From positions 62,001 through 126,000 of the forward strand of contig CASFYQ010000002.1 of assembly GCA_949298955.1 (NCBI GenBank): 64,000 bases of DNA, in the 5' to 3' direction. Below, piece by piece: positions 44,950 through 54,678 of this stretch (positions are counted from its first letter, which is position 1; every line of letters begins with the position of its first letter). This stretch comes from an uncultured Bacteroidales bacterium (GTDB lineage: Bacteria; Bacteroidota; Bacteroidia; Bacteroidales; Barnesiellaceae). The position numbers and the translations under genes are program-made. Under the pieces are notes generated by a model that saw only the letters and a list, made by a program, of their open reading frames with translations, was not told the origin of the DNA and ran no database searches.

Positions 44950-45657
44950 CTACCGGCCGCCACCCTGTTCAGCCAGCAAAGGCGAAATATACTCGAGCAC
45001 CTGCTGCAAGCCCTCCACCCGGTTCCATTTTACCTTGTTCTTTTTCAAGAAAGCATTAAACTCTTTCCGGTCTTCCTTGGGCAACAGCTTGGAAATGGTG
45101 CGTTTGTTGGCATTGTAGATCGTCCCGTCGATGACAAAACAAAAGCGCACCGAGAGCGGCAACGTCTCGCTGTTCTCCCGCTCCACCCGAATCAAATCGT
45201 AGTTGAGGTTGGAAACGCCCCCTATCTGTAAACTCGACAGGTTATCGACCGCCGAGGTCGACGAGGAGGTACCATAAGCCCCGGGCTTCTGCAACAGCCG
45301 GTCGAAATCGCCATTCGTCCGCCGGCCCACAATCGCCTGAGCAGTCTCGCCCAACACCTCGACAAAGTAATTCTCACAACGCACGAAAGTCGTGCTGTCC
45401 GACAACAGCACGATGCGCGACACCTCGTTCTGATTGTCGGGAGTATAGATTTTCGACCCGTTCAAATAATGCAAATCGTTGCGCAACAGATGTATATTAA
45501 CCCGAGCCTTGCCCGTATCGCCCGAGGTAAAACAGAGAGAAGCGTCGGTAAAGTCCTCGAACAGATAGGGCCACATCGTTGTCGGCTCCCAGGCATGAGC
45601 ACAGAGGCAACACGAGGCAAACATACCCAGCAACCCGGCAAATAAAAACTTTTTCAT
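44950..45657 (-). CDS. Secreted hypothetical protein
   Basis: A 235-residue protein with a signal peptide (cleavage probably after AHA), then a mixed beta/alpha domain with no recognised motif: RVNIHLLRNDLHYLNGSKIY, RIVLLSDSTTFVRCENYFVEV and a C-terminal KEDRKEFNAFLKKNKVKW. Conserved-hypothetical proteins of this kind occur in Bacteroidales, but the function is unknown. It is transcribed alone and divergently from the M16 protease gene. Confidence 0.75.
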   Translation of the reverse strand: MKKFLFAGLLGMFASCCLCAHAWEPTTMWPYLFEDFTDASLCFTSGDTGKARVNIHLLRNDLHYLNGSKIYTPDNQNEVSRIVLLSDSTTFVRCENYFVEVLGETAQAIVGRRTNGDFDRLLQKPGAYGTSSSTSAVDNLSSLQIGGVSNLNYDLIRVERENSETLPLSVRFCFVIDGTIYNANKRTISKLLPKEDRKEFNAFLKKNKVKWNRVEGLQQVLEYISPLLAEQGGGR

Positions 45658-45725
45658 ACGATAAAATTTATAAACATTAAAATTAAATTTGTCACAAAAC
45701 CGTCCACAAGTTAGTAATTTTATAC

Positions 45726-45733
45726 TACTTTTG
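45726..45733 (+). promoter_or_regulatory. -7 box of the M16 protease gene
   Basis: TACTTTTG matches the TAnnTTTG consensus and lies 52 bp before the start codon; no clear TTG at the -33 position. Confidence 0.4.
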
Positions 45734-45785
45734 CTCTACAGGTCAGGATTATTTTGACATTTTAATCACACAAAAACTTAACAAT

Positions 45786-48683
45786 ATGAAAATCAAACAT
45801 CTATTGTGCCTTATCGCCTTATGCCTGCTATGGCTGCCCGGTAAAGCACAGCAACTAAGTGTAATGACCCTGCGCAACGGTGCCACAGTTTACATCTGGG
45901 AGGACAAGAGCAAACCCGATGTATTCGGTATGGTTGCCTTCAAAGTGGGCTCGGTCGATGACCCGGTACAATACACCGGTCTGGCTCACTATCTGGAACA
46001 CGTCATGTTTAAAGGCACCCAGACCATCGACGCCCTCAATTGGGAAAAAGAGAAGCCCATCTATGAACAGATCATCGCCAAATATGACGAACGCGCCGCT
46101 ACGACCGACCAGGCTCGCCGCGATGCCATAGACCTGGAAATCAACGAGCTTACCCGCGAAGCCGCCCAATATGCCGCCGGGAACGAGTTTTCGCTCCTCA
46201 TCGACCACATGGGAGGCAAAGGGCTGAACGCCAGCACCGGCTTTGACCAGACCGAATATCACAACTCATTCCCCCCCTCGCAACTCGAAAAGTGGCTCGA
46301 GGTCTATTCCGAGCGCCTGATTGACCCCGTATTCCGCGGCTTCCAAACCGAGCTCGAGGCCGTTTACGAAGAGTACAACATGTATAACGACAACCTCGGC
46401 TCACGCCTGGGCGAGTTTATCAACGAACAGGCATTCGGCTCTCACCCCTATGCCCGCCCCATCATCGGTCTGCCCGAGCACTTGAAAAACCCCCAGTTGA
46501 GCAAACTCATCGAGTTCTACAACACCTGGTACGGTCCCCAAAACATGTCGATTATCCTCGTGGGTAATATCGACACCAAGACGGCTATACCCCTGATTCG
46601 CGAGAAATTCGAACGTATCCCCCGCCGGGCCGAGATACACCGCGAGAAACAACCCGTGCCCCAATTCAAAGGCCGCACCGAAAAGAGTGCCAAGATATTC
46701 TACTATCCCATGCTGGCCCTTGTCTACAACGGTGTGCCCTCGAACGACAAAGACGAAATTCCCTTGCAAATCTGCTGCGAGCTGCTCTCCAACTCGCAAA
46801 AGACCGGTATTCTCGACAAGCTGGAACTCGACGGCGACATCATGAGTGTAGGTACCGGGCAGAACTCCATGCGCGACGCCGGTGTGATTATGATTAACGC
46901 TATCCCCTCGTTCGACGCCAACCAAAACCGCTGGGACAGCCACAAGTCGGTAGAAAAGATTCTGCTCTCGTCGCTGCAACAACTGCAAAACGGAGAGTTC
47001 GACGAGACGATTCTCAACTCTATCAAACAAAACATGATACGCGAGTATGAGCTGCAACTCGAATCGAACGAGACCAAAGCCTATATCCTCGCCTCGCTCT
47101 TCAACACGGGCGCCGACCCCTCGGATATTCTCAACTACAAAGACCGGGTAAACGCCGTAACCCTCGACGAGGTAAAGGCCATCGCAAAAAAATACTTTAC
47201 CGACAACTACCTGGCCCTCAATATCCAAGAAACCAAGAATCACGCCAGCAAAGGCAAGAAACTGAAAAAACCGGCCTACAAGCCCATCGAAACCAAGAAA
47301 GGCGAAATGTCGGAGTATGCCAAGTGGATTGAAAGCATTCCTGCCCCGCTGCCCGAGGTAGAATATTGCGATTTCAACTCGATACAACAGCGGCAAATCA
47401 ACACGCGCAGCAAGCTGTTCTACAATTTCAACCCCGAGAACGACGTCTTCACCATGACCTTGAAATACGGTATCGGTACCCACCGCATGCCTAAACTCGA
47501 ATATGCCGTTTCTCTCATGAACAACGCCGGTATGTTGCCCGACATCGAGCCGCTGGCCATCAAACGGGCCATGGGCGAACTCAACGTCAACTGCACCTAT
47601 GCCGTCGACGCCAATTACATGTATGTGATGATGAGCGGTTATGAAAAAGACCTCGTGAAAGCCTGTCAACTGCTCTCGAAGCAAATCCTCTTCCCCAAAC
47701 TCGACGACAAGCAGTTGCAAAGCCTCATCGGTAGCGCATTCGGTTCGCGCCAAATGGAGAACAGCGACATCAGTACCCTCGAAAGAGCCCTCACCTCGTA
47801 TGTCCTCTACAAAGACAGCTCGGACTATCTGCAACGCATTCCCACCCGCGACTTGATAGACCTCACGATTACCGACCTCACCACTCAGTTCCAGGCCGCT
47901 ACCAACTACGAGTGCGAAATCTACTACACGGGTACCGCTCCCTTCGACGAAGTTTACGATGTATTGAGCAAAAACCTGCCGCTGAAAGCTCAGGAAATGC
48001 CCTCCACGTCGCCCGAACTGCGCACCCGCGAACAATACACCGAGAACACCATTTTCTTCCTCCCCAACAACAAGGCTACCCAAAGCAAGATTTATTTCTT
48101 CATCGAGGGTAAACCCTTCGACGTGAAAGACGACATTGCCATCGAGGCCTTCTCCAACTATTTCGGTGGCGGCTTCGGCAGCCTTGTCATGGACGAGATT
48201 CGCGAGAAACGAGCCATGGCTTACAGTGCCTACGGCGTTATCTCCACCCCTGCGGTTGCCGGCCGCAACTCGCTCTTCCAGGGATTTGTCGGAACTCAGG
48301 GCGACAAGACCCTCGATGCCATCGACATCTACATGAACCTGCTCACCGATATGCCTTCGATGCCCGAACATTTCGATGTCGTAAAGACCAACATCAAAGA
48401 GTCTATCCTCAGTGCCAAACCCGGATTCCGCTCGGCCAGCGCCGTGTATGAGGCCTGGAAACGCATGGGCTACACCCAAGATCCCGCCATCGACAAGATG
48501 AAAAAAATCGAAGCCCTCAAATTTGAAGACATCATTACCTTCTACAACGAGAACATCAAGGGTAAACCCATCGTGATGGCCATCGTGGGCAATCCCAAGG
48601 ATTTCGATGCCAAAGCCCTCGAAAAATACGGCAAAGTCATCAAGGTGTCCGATTCGAAACTCTTCTCCGACTCGGGCTTCTAA
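45786..48683 (+). CDS. M16-family zinc metalloprotease (insulinase/pitrilysin type)
   Basis: A 965-residue periplasmic protease with signal peptide (1-21) and two M16 halves. The active half has the inverted zinc motif HYLEH (His68, Glu71, His72) and a distal ELEAVYEEYNM acidic segment that supplies the third ligand. The second half (about 490-965) is the non-catalytic partner, containing RTREQYTENTIFFLPNN and an R/Y-type substrate groove (SYFGGGFGSLVMDEIREKRAMAYS, split here by a break in the match). The length fits a full two-domain enzyme that degrades peptides in a closed chamber. It is a single-gene unit followed by a terminator. Confidence 0.93.
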   Translation: MKIKHLLCLIALCLLWLPGKAQQLSVMTLRNGATVYIWEDKSKPDVFGMVAFKVGSVDDPVQYTGLAHYLEHVMFKGTQTIDALNWEKEKPIYEQIIAKYDERAATTDQARRDAIDLEINELTREAAQYAAGNEFSLLIDHMGGKGLNASTGFDQTEYHNSFPPSQLEKWLEVYSERLIDPVFRGFQTELEAVYEEYNMYNDNLGSRLGEFINEQAFGSHPYARPIIGLPEHLKNPQLSKLIEFYNTWYGPQNMSIILVGNIDTKTAIPLIREKFERIPRRAEIHREKQPVPQFKGRTEKSAKIFYYPMLALVYNGVPSNDKDEIPLQICCELLSNSQKTGILDKLELDGDIMSVGTGQNSMRDAGVIMINAIPSFDANQNRWDSHKSVEKILLSSLQQLQNGEFDETILNSIKQNMIREYELQLESNETKAYILASLFNTGADPSDILNYKDRVNAVTLDEVKAIAKKYFTDNYLALNIQETKNHASKGKKLKKPAYKPIETKKGEMSEYAKWIESIPAPLPEVEYCDFNSIQQRQINTRSKLFYNFNPENDVFTMTLKYGIGTHRMPKLEYAVSLMNNAGMLPDIEPLAIKRAMGELNVNCTYAVDANYMYVMMSGYEKDLVKACQLLSKQILFPKLDDKQLQSLIGSAFGSRQMENSDISTLERALTSYVLYKDSSDYLQRIPTRDLIDLTITDLTTQFQAATNYECEIYYTGTAPFDEVYDVLSKNLPLKAQEMPSTSPELRTREQYTENTIFFLPNNKATQSKIYFFIEGKPFDVKDDIAIEAFSNYFGGGFGSLVMDEIREKRAMAYSAYGVISTPAVAGRNSLFQGFVGTQGDKTLDAIDIYMNLLTDMPSMPEHFDVVKTNIKESILSAKPGFRSASAVYEAWKRMGYTQDPAIDKMKKIEALKFEDIITFYNENIKGKPIVMAIVGNPKDFDAKALEKYGKVIKVSDSKLFSDSGF

Positions 48684-48714
48684 CCTCAGCCCTGTCGAGA
48701 ATACCTCACAAACA

Positions 48715-48745
48715 AAGGCTCCCGCCACAGGCGCGGGGGCCTTTG
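48715..48745 (+). terminator. Terminator after the M16 protease gene
   Basis: AAAGGCTCCCGCC and GGCGCGGGGGCCTTT form a GC-rich stem with a 3-base loop, ending in TTTG. It lies 32 bp after the stop codon. Confidence 0.7.
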
Positions 48746-48905
48746 CCTTTATCAGGCTCTTCTTCCCGGCCATGCACCCGCCGGCCCTTCACGCTCCCCC
48801 TCAAAGCAACACCGTTTCTTTCACACAGCAACACCGCAATCGATTGGACGAACAAAAAATTTTTTGTACTTTTACCCGAAAATTGGTCACAATCCTTTCG
48901 ATTCG

Positions 48906-49217
48906 ATGATACCGGACAAAAATAAAATACTCGAATACGCCCGCAAACATTTCTCCTGGGGGAAAACCGTGCTTGTCGTGTTCGTAATCTTCATCGTCTT
49001 CATCGACGAAAACAGCTGTATCCAACGCATACGGTACGATGCCGAAATCAACGACCTGCGCCGGCAAATCGCAGCACAAAACGACACGACCGACTATTAC
49101 AACCGCCAAATCGAAAGGATTAAAACCGACAGACACACGGTCGAACAAATTGCCCGTGAACAATATTATATGAGTAAACCCAACGAAGACATCTACATCA
49201 TCGAGCCTAAAAAATAA
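48906..49217 (+). CDS. FtsB/DivIC-like septum formation initiator
   Basis: From ATG 48906 the product has 103 residues: a short cytoplasmic head, one membrane span (VLVVFVIFIVFID), and a periplasmic coiled coil (about 37-78: RYDAEINDLRRQIAAQND, then YYNRQIERIKTDR) ending in EQIAREQYYMSKPNEDIYII, the conserved tail of FtsB/DivIC. These proteins join FtsL and FtsQ in the divisome. The upstream in-frame ATG at 48864 adds an unlikely leader. A TACTTTTA box at 48865-48872 resembles a -7 element. Confidence 0.9.
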   Translation: MIPDKNKILEYARKHFSWGKTVLVVFVIFIVFIDENSCIQRIRYDAEINDLRRQIAAQNDTTDYYNRQIERIKTDRHTVEQIAREQYYMSKPNEDIYIIEPKK

Positions 49218-49236
49218 CCCCTAAAAACCTACCGTC

Positions 49237-49581
49237 ATGAAAACAAGAACTCGCGACATGCTCTTCATGGTATCCTCCATCGCTGTCATCATTGGGGCCG
49301 CCCTGCCTCTGTTCATGATCAAACTGCCGTGGGTACCCTATCTCTACGCTTGCGGAGCCGTCGGCATGACCATTTGCCGGCTCACTTTCCGCTACAAAGG
49401 GAAAAATTTCAGGCTCAGAAGGCTGTTCCACATCGAGACCTTCTCGTCACTCTTTTTGGTCGCCTCTTCCTATTTCATGTTCCGTGACGACCCCGACTGG
49501 ATTATGTTGCTCACCATCGGAGCCGCCCTGCAACTCTACACCGCTATCCTTATCCCTCGGGTGGCCAAGAAAGACAACTGA
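49237..49581 (+). CDS. Small four-span membrane protein of unknown function
   Basis: A 114-residue hydrophobic protein with probably four spans (about 8-27, 30-48, 65-82 and 87-105), separated by a basic loop (RFRYKGKNFRLRR). No family is recognised. It follows the FtsB-like gene by 19 bp and is likely co-transcribed with it. No catalytic residue is apparent. Confidence 0.75.
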   Translation: MKTRTRDMLFMVSSIAVIIGAALPLFMIKLPWVPYLYACGAVGMTICRLTFRYKGKNFRLRRLFHIETFSSLFLVASSYFMFRDDPDWIMLLTIGAALQLYTAILIPRVAKKDN

Positions 49582-49672
49582 CCCACGCACATCGGCCGCT
49601 CTATTCCCCGGGAAAAACAAGGGAGCCGCCCTATCGGACAGCTCCCCGGCATAGAATCATTCTGATAATTTT

Positions 49673-50152
49673 TTACTTGTTGATGAGGAACCAGGCATCG
49701 GTAAATTGCGGATACCGGGCTTGCAAGGCCTGACGAGCCTGCACGGCAGCAGGACGATTGTCGAACGAGCAAGCTACGACCCGATACCACCCCTCGGCAT
49801 TCTGTGCCAGGACGGCAGGATAACCGTCGTTACGCAGACGCTCGCAAAGGCTTTGGGCATTGAGCCGCTGGCGGAAACTCCCCACAATCACGTTGTACTC
49901 TTTGAGCAAAGCGTCATTACCGTCAACAGCACTGATGCGCTCGCTCTGTTCGCGCACGGGAGTGGTTTCCGTCGTGGTCGTCGAGGGTGTCGTTACAACA
50001 GGTTGCTCAACTACGGGAGCCGGTGCAGGCTCTTCAATTTTTTTCTCCTGGGCTTTTTCATAAGCAGCCTTGTAAGCGCTTTGGCTCGATTTACACGAAG
50101 CCATACCGCCTATCAACAAAAGGGATAAACCCCAAATCCAATTCTTTCTCAT
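49673..50152 (-). CDS. SPOR-domain lipoprotein
   Basis: A 159-residue lipoprotein with lipobox (LIGGMASC), a Lys/Glu-rich helix, a Pro/Val/Thr linker (about 42-66) and a C-terminal SPOR domain (about 82-157: YNVIVGSFRQRLNAQSLCERL ... YRVVACSFDNRPAAVQARQAL). SPOR domains bind denuded glycan strands of septal peptidoglycan, suggesting a cell division or envelope role. It has its own -7 box at 50220-50227. Confidence 0.92.
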   Translation of the reverse strand: MRKNWIWGLSLLLIGGMASCKSSQSAYKAAYEKAQEKKIEEPAPAPVVEQPVVTTPSTTTTETTPVREQSERISAVDGNDALLKEYNVIVGSFRQRLNAQSLCERLRNDGYPAVLAQNAEGWYRVVACSFDNRPAAVQARQALQARYPQFTDAWFLINK

Positions 50153-50219
50153 GAGCTTTTATACAAGTTTTTAATATTTGTTCTTTTCCCCGATTTCACT
50201 TTACGGTGCGAATATAATG

Positions 50220-50227
50220 CAAAAGTA
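50220..50227 (-). promoter_or_regulatory. -7 box of the SPOR lipoprotein gene
   Basis: On the minus strand this reads TACTTTTG (TAnnTTTG), 68 bp before the start codon; the nearest upstream TTG is 24 bp away. Confidence 0.4.
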
Positions 50228-50314
50228 ACAAATAAACTACATTACCCGTCTCAATCTTTTCGAATTAAAAAGATATTCTACGATTCTTGCTTCCCCGTTT
50301 CTCCGGAACCTACA

Positions 50315-51424
50315 TCACAACACGCCTTTGGTGGAAGGTAACCGGTCATCGGTAAAATCGCGTCGTATCGCCATCTTCAAGGCTCGGGCCAACGCTTTGA
50401 AAATGCCTTCGATTTTATGATGTTCGTTGGTACCTTCGGCCTCGATATGCAGATTGATGCGGGCGGCATCGCTAAACGACTTGAAAAAGTGGAAAAACAT
50501 TTCGGTGGGCATATCGCCTATTTTCTCGCGGTGGAAATCGGCTTTCCACACCAACCACGAACGCCCGCCCAAGTCGAGGACTACGCGGCACAAGGCATCG
50601 TCCATGGGCAAAGAAAATCCATAACGGGCCAGTCCTCGCTTGTCGCCCAACGCCCGGCCAAATGCCTCGCCCAGCACAAGAGCCGTATCTTCGATGGTGT
50701 GATGCTCGTCGACTTGTAAATCGCCCTTTACCGTCACCGAGAGGTCTATCCCGGCATGACGTCCCAACTGGTCGAGCATATGGTCGAAGAACCCGAGACC
50801 GGTATGTATGTCGGTGCGGCCCGTCCCGTCGAGATTGAGCGAAAGTTGTATATCGGTCTCGGCTGTGCGACGTTCGAGAGAGACCCGACGGGTACCGGCA
50901 CATATGATTTCGGCCACTTTCCACCAATCGTCGGTAACCGCATCGCACACCGAAGCGAGTCCGGCAGCTTCGACCTCGGCCACCCCCCGCTCGGTCGAAG
51001 CAAAATAGATAGCCCGACACCCTATATTGGCAGCCAGTCGCACATCGGCAAGACAATCACCTATGACGTAGGAATGTGCCAGGTCATACTCCCCCGTGGT
51101 ATAGCGGGAAAGCTTGCAGGAACGGGACTCTTGCAGGGATAACATGTCGATGCAGACCGGCTCGAAACCGATTCCCTCATTTGCCAACATCTGCATAATC
51201 TTCGACTGTACAGGGCAAACGGACTCGGCCGGGAACGACAAGCCACCCTTGTTCTCCCCATCGACCACCATCACCCACTCGAAATCGAGCCGGGCCGCCA
51301 CATAAGCCAAACTTTGGAAAACTCGGGGACGGAACTCCAACGACTCCAACCTATCGATTGACAAGCCGATCGACGGCTCCACCAACAGTGCACCGTCGCG
51401 GTCGATAAAAATCACTCGTTTCAT
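50315..51424 (-). CDS. hisB: Bifunctional HisB: diverged phosphatase half plus imidazoleglycerol-phosphate dehydratase
   Basis: A 369-residue fusion. The C-terminal half (about 180-369) is a normal dehydratase, with FFDHMLDQLGRHAG, DEHHTIEDTAL and EGTNEHHKIEG binding the metals. The N-terminal HAD phosphatase half retains Asp8 and Asp10 (DRDGA) and a GDCLAD acidic motif (122-127), but the expected NQDGLGT motif reads VVDGENKGG (53-61) and no CRKP zinc loop is found; the region reads SCKLSRYTTG. Motif I ends in Ala where Thr is usual. Histidinol phosphatase activity may be reduced or lost. Gene order is hisG-hisD-hisC-hisB. Confidence 0.93.
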   Translation of the reverse strand: MKRVIFIDRDGALLVEPSIGLSIDRLESLEFRPRVFQSLAYVAARLDFEWVMVVDGENKGGLSFPAESVCPVQSKIMQMLANEGIGFEPVCIDMLSLQESRSCKLSRYTTGEYDLAHSYVIGDCLADVRLAANIGCRAIYFASTERGVAEVEAAGLASVCDAVTDDWWKVAEIICAGTRRVSLERRTAETDIQLSLNLDGTGRTDIHTGLGFFDHMLDQLGRHAGIDLSVTVKGDLQVDEHHTIEDTALVLGEAFGRALGDKRGLARYGFSLPMDDALCRVVLDLGGRSWLVWKADFHREKIGDMPTEMFFHFFKSFSDAARINLHIEAEGTNEHHKIEGIFKALARALKMAIRRDFTDDRLPSTKGVL

Positions 51425-51425
51425 C

Positions 51426-52493
51426 TCAATCGGTTTTATGGTAACGGCGCAAGGCCTCCATCAAAATATCCATCTCACGGGCCGTCCCGATAGTGATGCG
51501 CAGGCAGTCGCCGCACAACATCACCGACGAGCGGTTGCGCACCACGATACCCTCGCCCACCAGCCAACGATAGAGTCTTTCGGCATCGTCGATTCGTGCC
51601 AGCACAAAATTGGCATCACTGGGATAGACCCGGTGCACCGAAGGCAAAGCACCCAGTTGTGCGGAAAAACGGCTCCGCTCGGCCAATATATCGGTGACCC
51701 AACGGCGCACCTCATCGGCCCTATCGAGCATCGCGAGGGCATAGCGTTGCACCGGTTCGCTTATGTTGTAGGGGTATTTCACCCGATTATAATAGCCGAT
51801 TATCGTCGGTGAGGCAAAAGCCATGCCCAGCCGCACTCCGGCACTCCCCCACGCTTTCGAAAAGGTTTGCAGCACGACTAAATTGGGAAAATCGTCCAGC
51901 CGCCCGAGCCAAGAAGGCTGCGACGAGAAATCGATATAGGCCTCGTCGATTACCACGATACCTTCGAAATCGGCAACAAGCCGCTCAAGCTCGGCCGCCG
52001 GAAAAGCATTTCCCGTAGGGTTATTGGGCGAGCAGACAAAGAGCAACCGGCTGTCGGCATCGGCTGCCGCCAGGAGTGCATCGGCCCGGAGAGCGAAATC
52101 GTTGCTCAAAGGCACCTCGCGATACTCCACACCGTTGATGTCGGCACACACCCGATACATGCCATAGGTAGGAGTTATCGCCACGGCATTGTGGCGGCCG
52201 GGTTCGCAAAAAATACGATAGAGCAGGTCTATCGCCTCGTCGCTCCCCACGCCGAGGAAAATCTGCTCGGGGCGTACCCCCCGCTGTTCGGCCAACCGTT
52301 GTTTCACGCCCCATTGCAACGGATCGGGATAACGGTTATAAGGCTCATTGAAAGGGCTCTCGTTGGCATCGAGCCACACCGAGGCTTCGCCCGAAAACTC
52401 GTTTCGAGCCGAGGAGTAGGGACGCAACTGCCGGATATTGGGGCGCACCCATCGGTCTATCGGTTCACTCGACTGTATCATTGTCGTTTCCAT
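51426..52493 (-). CDS. hisC: Histidinol-phosphate aminotransferase
   Basis: A PLP enzyme of fold type I, 355 residues. Visible: WLDANESPFN and RYPDP in the N-terminal arm, GVGSDEAIDLLYRIFCEPG, VCSPNNPTGN, VVIDEAYIDF with the PLP-contacting Asp and Tyr, TFSKAWGSAGVRLG with the Schiff-base Lys, and RITIGTAREM near the end. It starts inside the end of hisD (29-bp overlap, or 17 bp from Met5) and is 1 bp from hisB. Confidence 0.97.
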   Translation of the reverse strand: METTMIQSSEPIDRWVRPNIRQLRPYSSARNEFSGEASVWLDANESPFNEPYNRYPDPLQWGVKQRLAEQRGVRPEQIFLGVGSDEAIDLLYRIFCEPGRHNAVAITPTYGMYRVCADINGVEYREVPLSNDFALRADALLAAADADSRLLFVCSPNNPTGNAFPAAELERLVADFEGIVVIDEAYIDFSSQPSWLGRLDDFPNLVVLQTFSKAWGSAGVRLGMAFASPTIIGYYNRVKYPYNISEPVQRYALAMLDRADEVRRWVTDILAERSRFSAQLGALPSVHRVYPSDANFVLARIDDAERLYRWLVGEGIVVRNRSSVMLCGDCLRITIGTAREMDILMEALRRYHKTD

Positions 52494-53784
52494 TATTCAA
52501 GGTTTGCAATCGCACGGCAACCGCTTGCCGGTGTGCCTCCAACTGTTCGGCCGTAGCCATTGTTTCGATGACGGGGCCAAGGCCTCTCAACCCCTCGGGC
52601 GAAATGTGCTGAAAAGTAATCTTGCGAGTAAAGCTGTCGAGATTGACCCCGCTGTAAGCCCGGGCATATCCGCTCGTGGGGAGGGTATGATTGGTACCCG
52701 AGGCGTAATCGCCCGCACTCTCGGGAGTATAATAGCCCAAAAAGACCGAGCCTGCATTAACGACCCTCTCGGCCCAAGCCTCGGCATCGGCCCGATGAAC
52801 AATCAAGTGTTCGGGGGCATAGGCATTGACCAGGTCGAGTTGCGCGTCATCGTCCTCAATCACGACAATCGAGCTATGAGCGAGCGACCGCTCTATCCAT
52901 TCGCGACGGGGCAAGAGAGCCGCCTGTCGCTCAATCTCGGCCGGCAAACGGCGAGCCAGGTCGCGGCAGCCCGTTACCAGTATCGACTGGCTGTCGGCCC
53001 CGTGTTCGGCTTGCGAGAGGAAATCGGCCGCCAGGAAACGCAGGTCGGCCTCCGCATCGGCGACCAGCATCACCTCCGAAGGGCCCGCCGGCATATCGAT
53101 AGCCACCCCGCAGAGCTGAACCTGTTGCTTGGCCTCCATGACATAGCGGTTACCCGGCCCGAAAATTTTTCCCACAGACGGCACACTCGCCGTACCGAAC
53201 GCCATCGCTCCCACGGCTTGCACCCCACCGAGTTTAAAAATGCGGTCGACCCCGGCCTCACGAGCGGCATAGAGAATAGCCGGGGCTATCTGCCCCTCCC
53301 GATTGGGCGGAGTACACATCACCACCTCGCGGCATCCGGCCAACCGGGCCGGGACAGCCAACATCAGCACCGTCGAAAAAAGCGGAGCCGTACCGCCTGG
53401 TACATAAAGCCCCACCCGCTCGATACCCACGGCTTTCTGCCAGCACCACACACCAGGCGAGGTCTGCACTCGCTTGACTCCGATTGCCTGCGAGGCATGA
53501 AATTTGCCGATATTCTCCATGGCCAGCCCGATAGCTCGTTTCAACGCATTGGGCACAGCGGCCGCAGCGGCTTCGATTTCGGCAGGAGTCACTTGAATAT
53601 CGGACAGTTCCACCCCGTCGAATTGACGCTCGTATCGCCGCAAAGCCTCATCGCCTTCGCGCCGCACCGCCTCCAAAATATCGGCTACGACACGCGACAA
53701 ATCGCCCGAGTCGATTCGAGGCCGAGCCAATATATCCGCCCATTCCCCGCGGGGCGGAGTGTCGTATATCTTTATCTTCACCAT
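52465..53784 (-). CDS. hisD: Histidinol dehydrogenase
   Basis: A zinc-dependent NAD enzyme that oxidises histidinol to histidine in the last two steps. The 439-residue protein has the family signatures RVGLYVPGGTAPLFSTV, IDMPAGPSEVMLVADA, AEHGADSQSILV and the C-terminal TLPTSGYARAYSGV. hisG ends 2 bp upstream of its start. Confidence 0.97.
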   Translation of the reverse strand: MVKIKIYDTPPRGEWADILARPRIDSGDLSRVVADILEAVRREGDEALRRYERQFDGVELSDIQVTPAEIEAAAAAVPNALKRAIGLAMENIGKFHASQAIGVKRVQTSPGVWCWQKAVGIERVGLYVPGGTAPLFSTVLMLAVPARLAGCREVVMCTPPNREGQIAPAILYAAREAGVDRIFKLGGVQAVGAMAFGTASVPSVGKIFGPGNRYVMEAKQQVQLCGVAIDMPAGPSEVMLVADAEADLRFLAADFLSQAEHGADSQSILVTGCRDLARRLPAEIERQAALLPRREWIERSLAHSSIVVIEDDDAQLDLVNAYAPEHLIVHRADAEAWAERVVNAGSVFLGYYTPESAGDYASGTNHTLPTSGYARAYSGVNLDSFTRKITFQHISPEGLRGLGPVIETMATAEQLEAHRQAVAVRLQTLNNGNDNDTVE

Positions 53785-53786
53785 CG

Positions 53787-54638
53787 TTACAAAATCATCT
53801 TTTCAATATCGAGCACCACGATGCCCTCGGCTCCGGCACCCTTCAACCGATTGATTATCTCCCAAAAACGTGTTTCGCCGAGCACCGTATGCACCGAACA
53901 CCAGGCCGGATCGGCCAGAGGCATCACCGTGGGGCTCTTGATTCCCGGCAACACAGCAAGCACCTCGCCCAGTTTCGTCTGTGGCACATTCATGAGAATG
54001 TATTTCTTGTCGTCGGCCGCCTGCACCGACTCGAAGCGAAAGAGCAATTCATCGAGAATCTCCTGCTTCGCAGCCGATAACGAGTCGGTACCGATGAGTA
54101 CAGCTTGCGAATCGACCACCTGCTCAACCTCTTTCAACCGATTGCTCACCAACGTACTGCCCGAGCTAACAATATCAAAAATTGCATCGGCCAACCGAAT
54201 GCCGGGAGCAATCTCGACCGAACCGGTAATGACGTGAATATCGGCCTCTATACCGTTTCGATGGAGGAAATCGGAAAGAATCCCGGGATAGGAGGTAGCA
54301 ATCTTGCGACCCGCAAACCAGCTTAACCCCGGATAATCGATATCCTGCGGTATCGCCAGCGACAGGCGGCATCGGCCGAAACCCAGTTTTTTGAGTACTC
54401 CCACGGGGCAACGCTTTTCCAACACCTCATTCAGCCCCACGATACCCACATCGGCCACTCCCGAAGCTACCGACTCGGGTATGTCGTCGTCACGCAAAAA
54501 CAAAACCTCGACCGGGAAATTCCGGGCCGGGACCAGCAGGATACGCTTTCCGCCCGGCAACTTGATTCCGGACTCTTCCAACAAGGCTACCGACTCATCA
54601 TAGAGCCGACCTTTCGACTGAATGGCAATTCTCAACAT
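53787..54638 (-). CDS. hisG: ATP phosphoribosyltransferase (long form)
   Basis: The first, feedback-inhibited step of histidine synthesis. From ATG 54638 the product has 283 residues, the long HisG with a C-terminal ACT-like regulatory domain (about 212-283: YILMNVPQTKLGEVLAVLPG). The catalytic core shows IAIQSKGRLYDES, ARNFPVEVLFLRDDDI and the phosphate-binding DIVSSGSTL. ATG 54659 would add MKKSKAI and is less likely. It is preceded by the his attenuator. Confidence 0.96.
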   Translation of the reverse strand: MLRIAIQSKGRLYDESVALLEESGIKLPGGKRILLVPARNFPVEVLFLRDDDIPESVASGVADVGIVGLNEVLEKRCPVGVLKKLGFGRCRLSLAIPQDIDYPGLSWFAGRKIATSYPGILSDFLHRNGIEADIHVITGSVEIAPGIRLADAIFDIVSSGSTLVSNRLKEVEQVVDSQAVLIGTDSLSAAKQEILDELLFRFESVQAADDKKYILMNVPQTKLGEVLAVLPGIKSPTVMPLADPAWCSVHTVLGETRFWEIINRLKGAGAEGIVVLDIEKMIL

Positions 54639-54678
54639 AATCGCTTTACTCTTTTTCATTTATTCCCGACAAAATAAA

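Noticed and set aside
46401-48773. A 790-codon open frame antisense to the M16 protease gene
   Set aside because: Phe/Val/Gly-rich shadow of a protease with clear zinc motifs.
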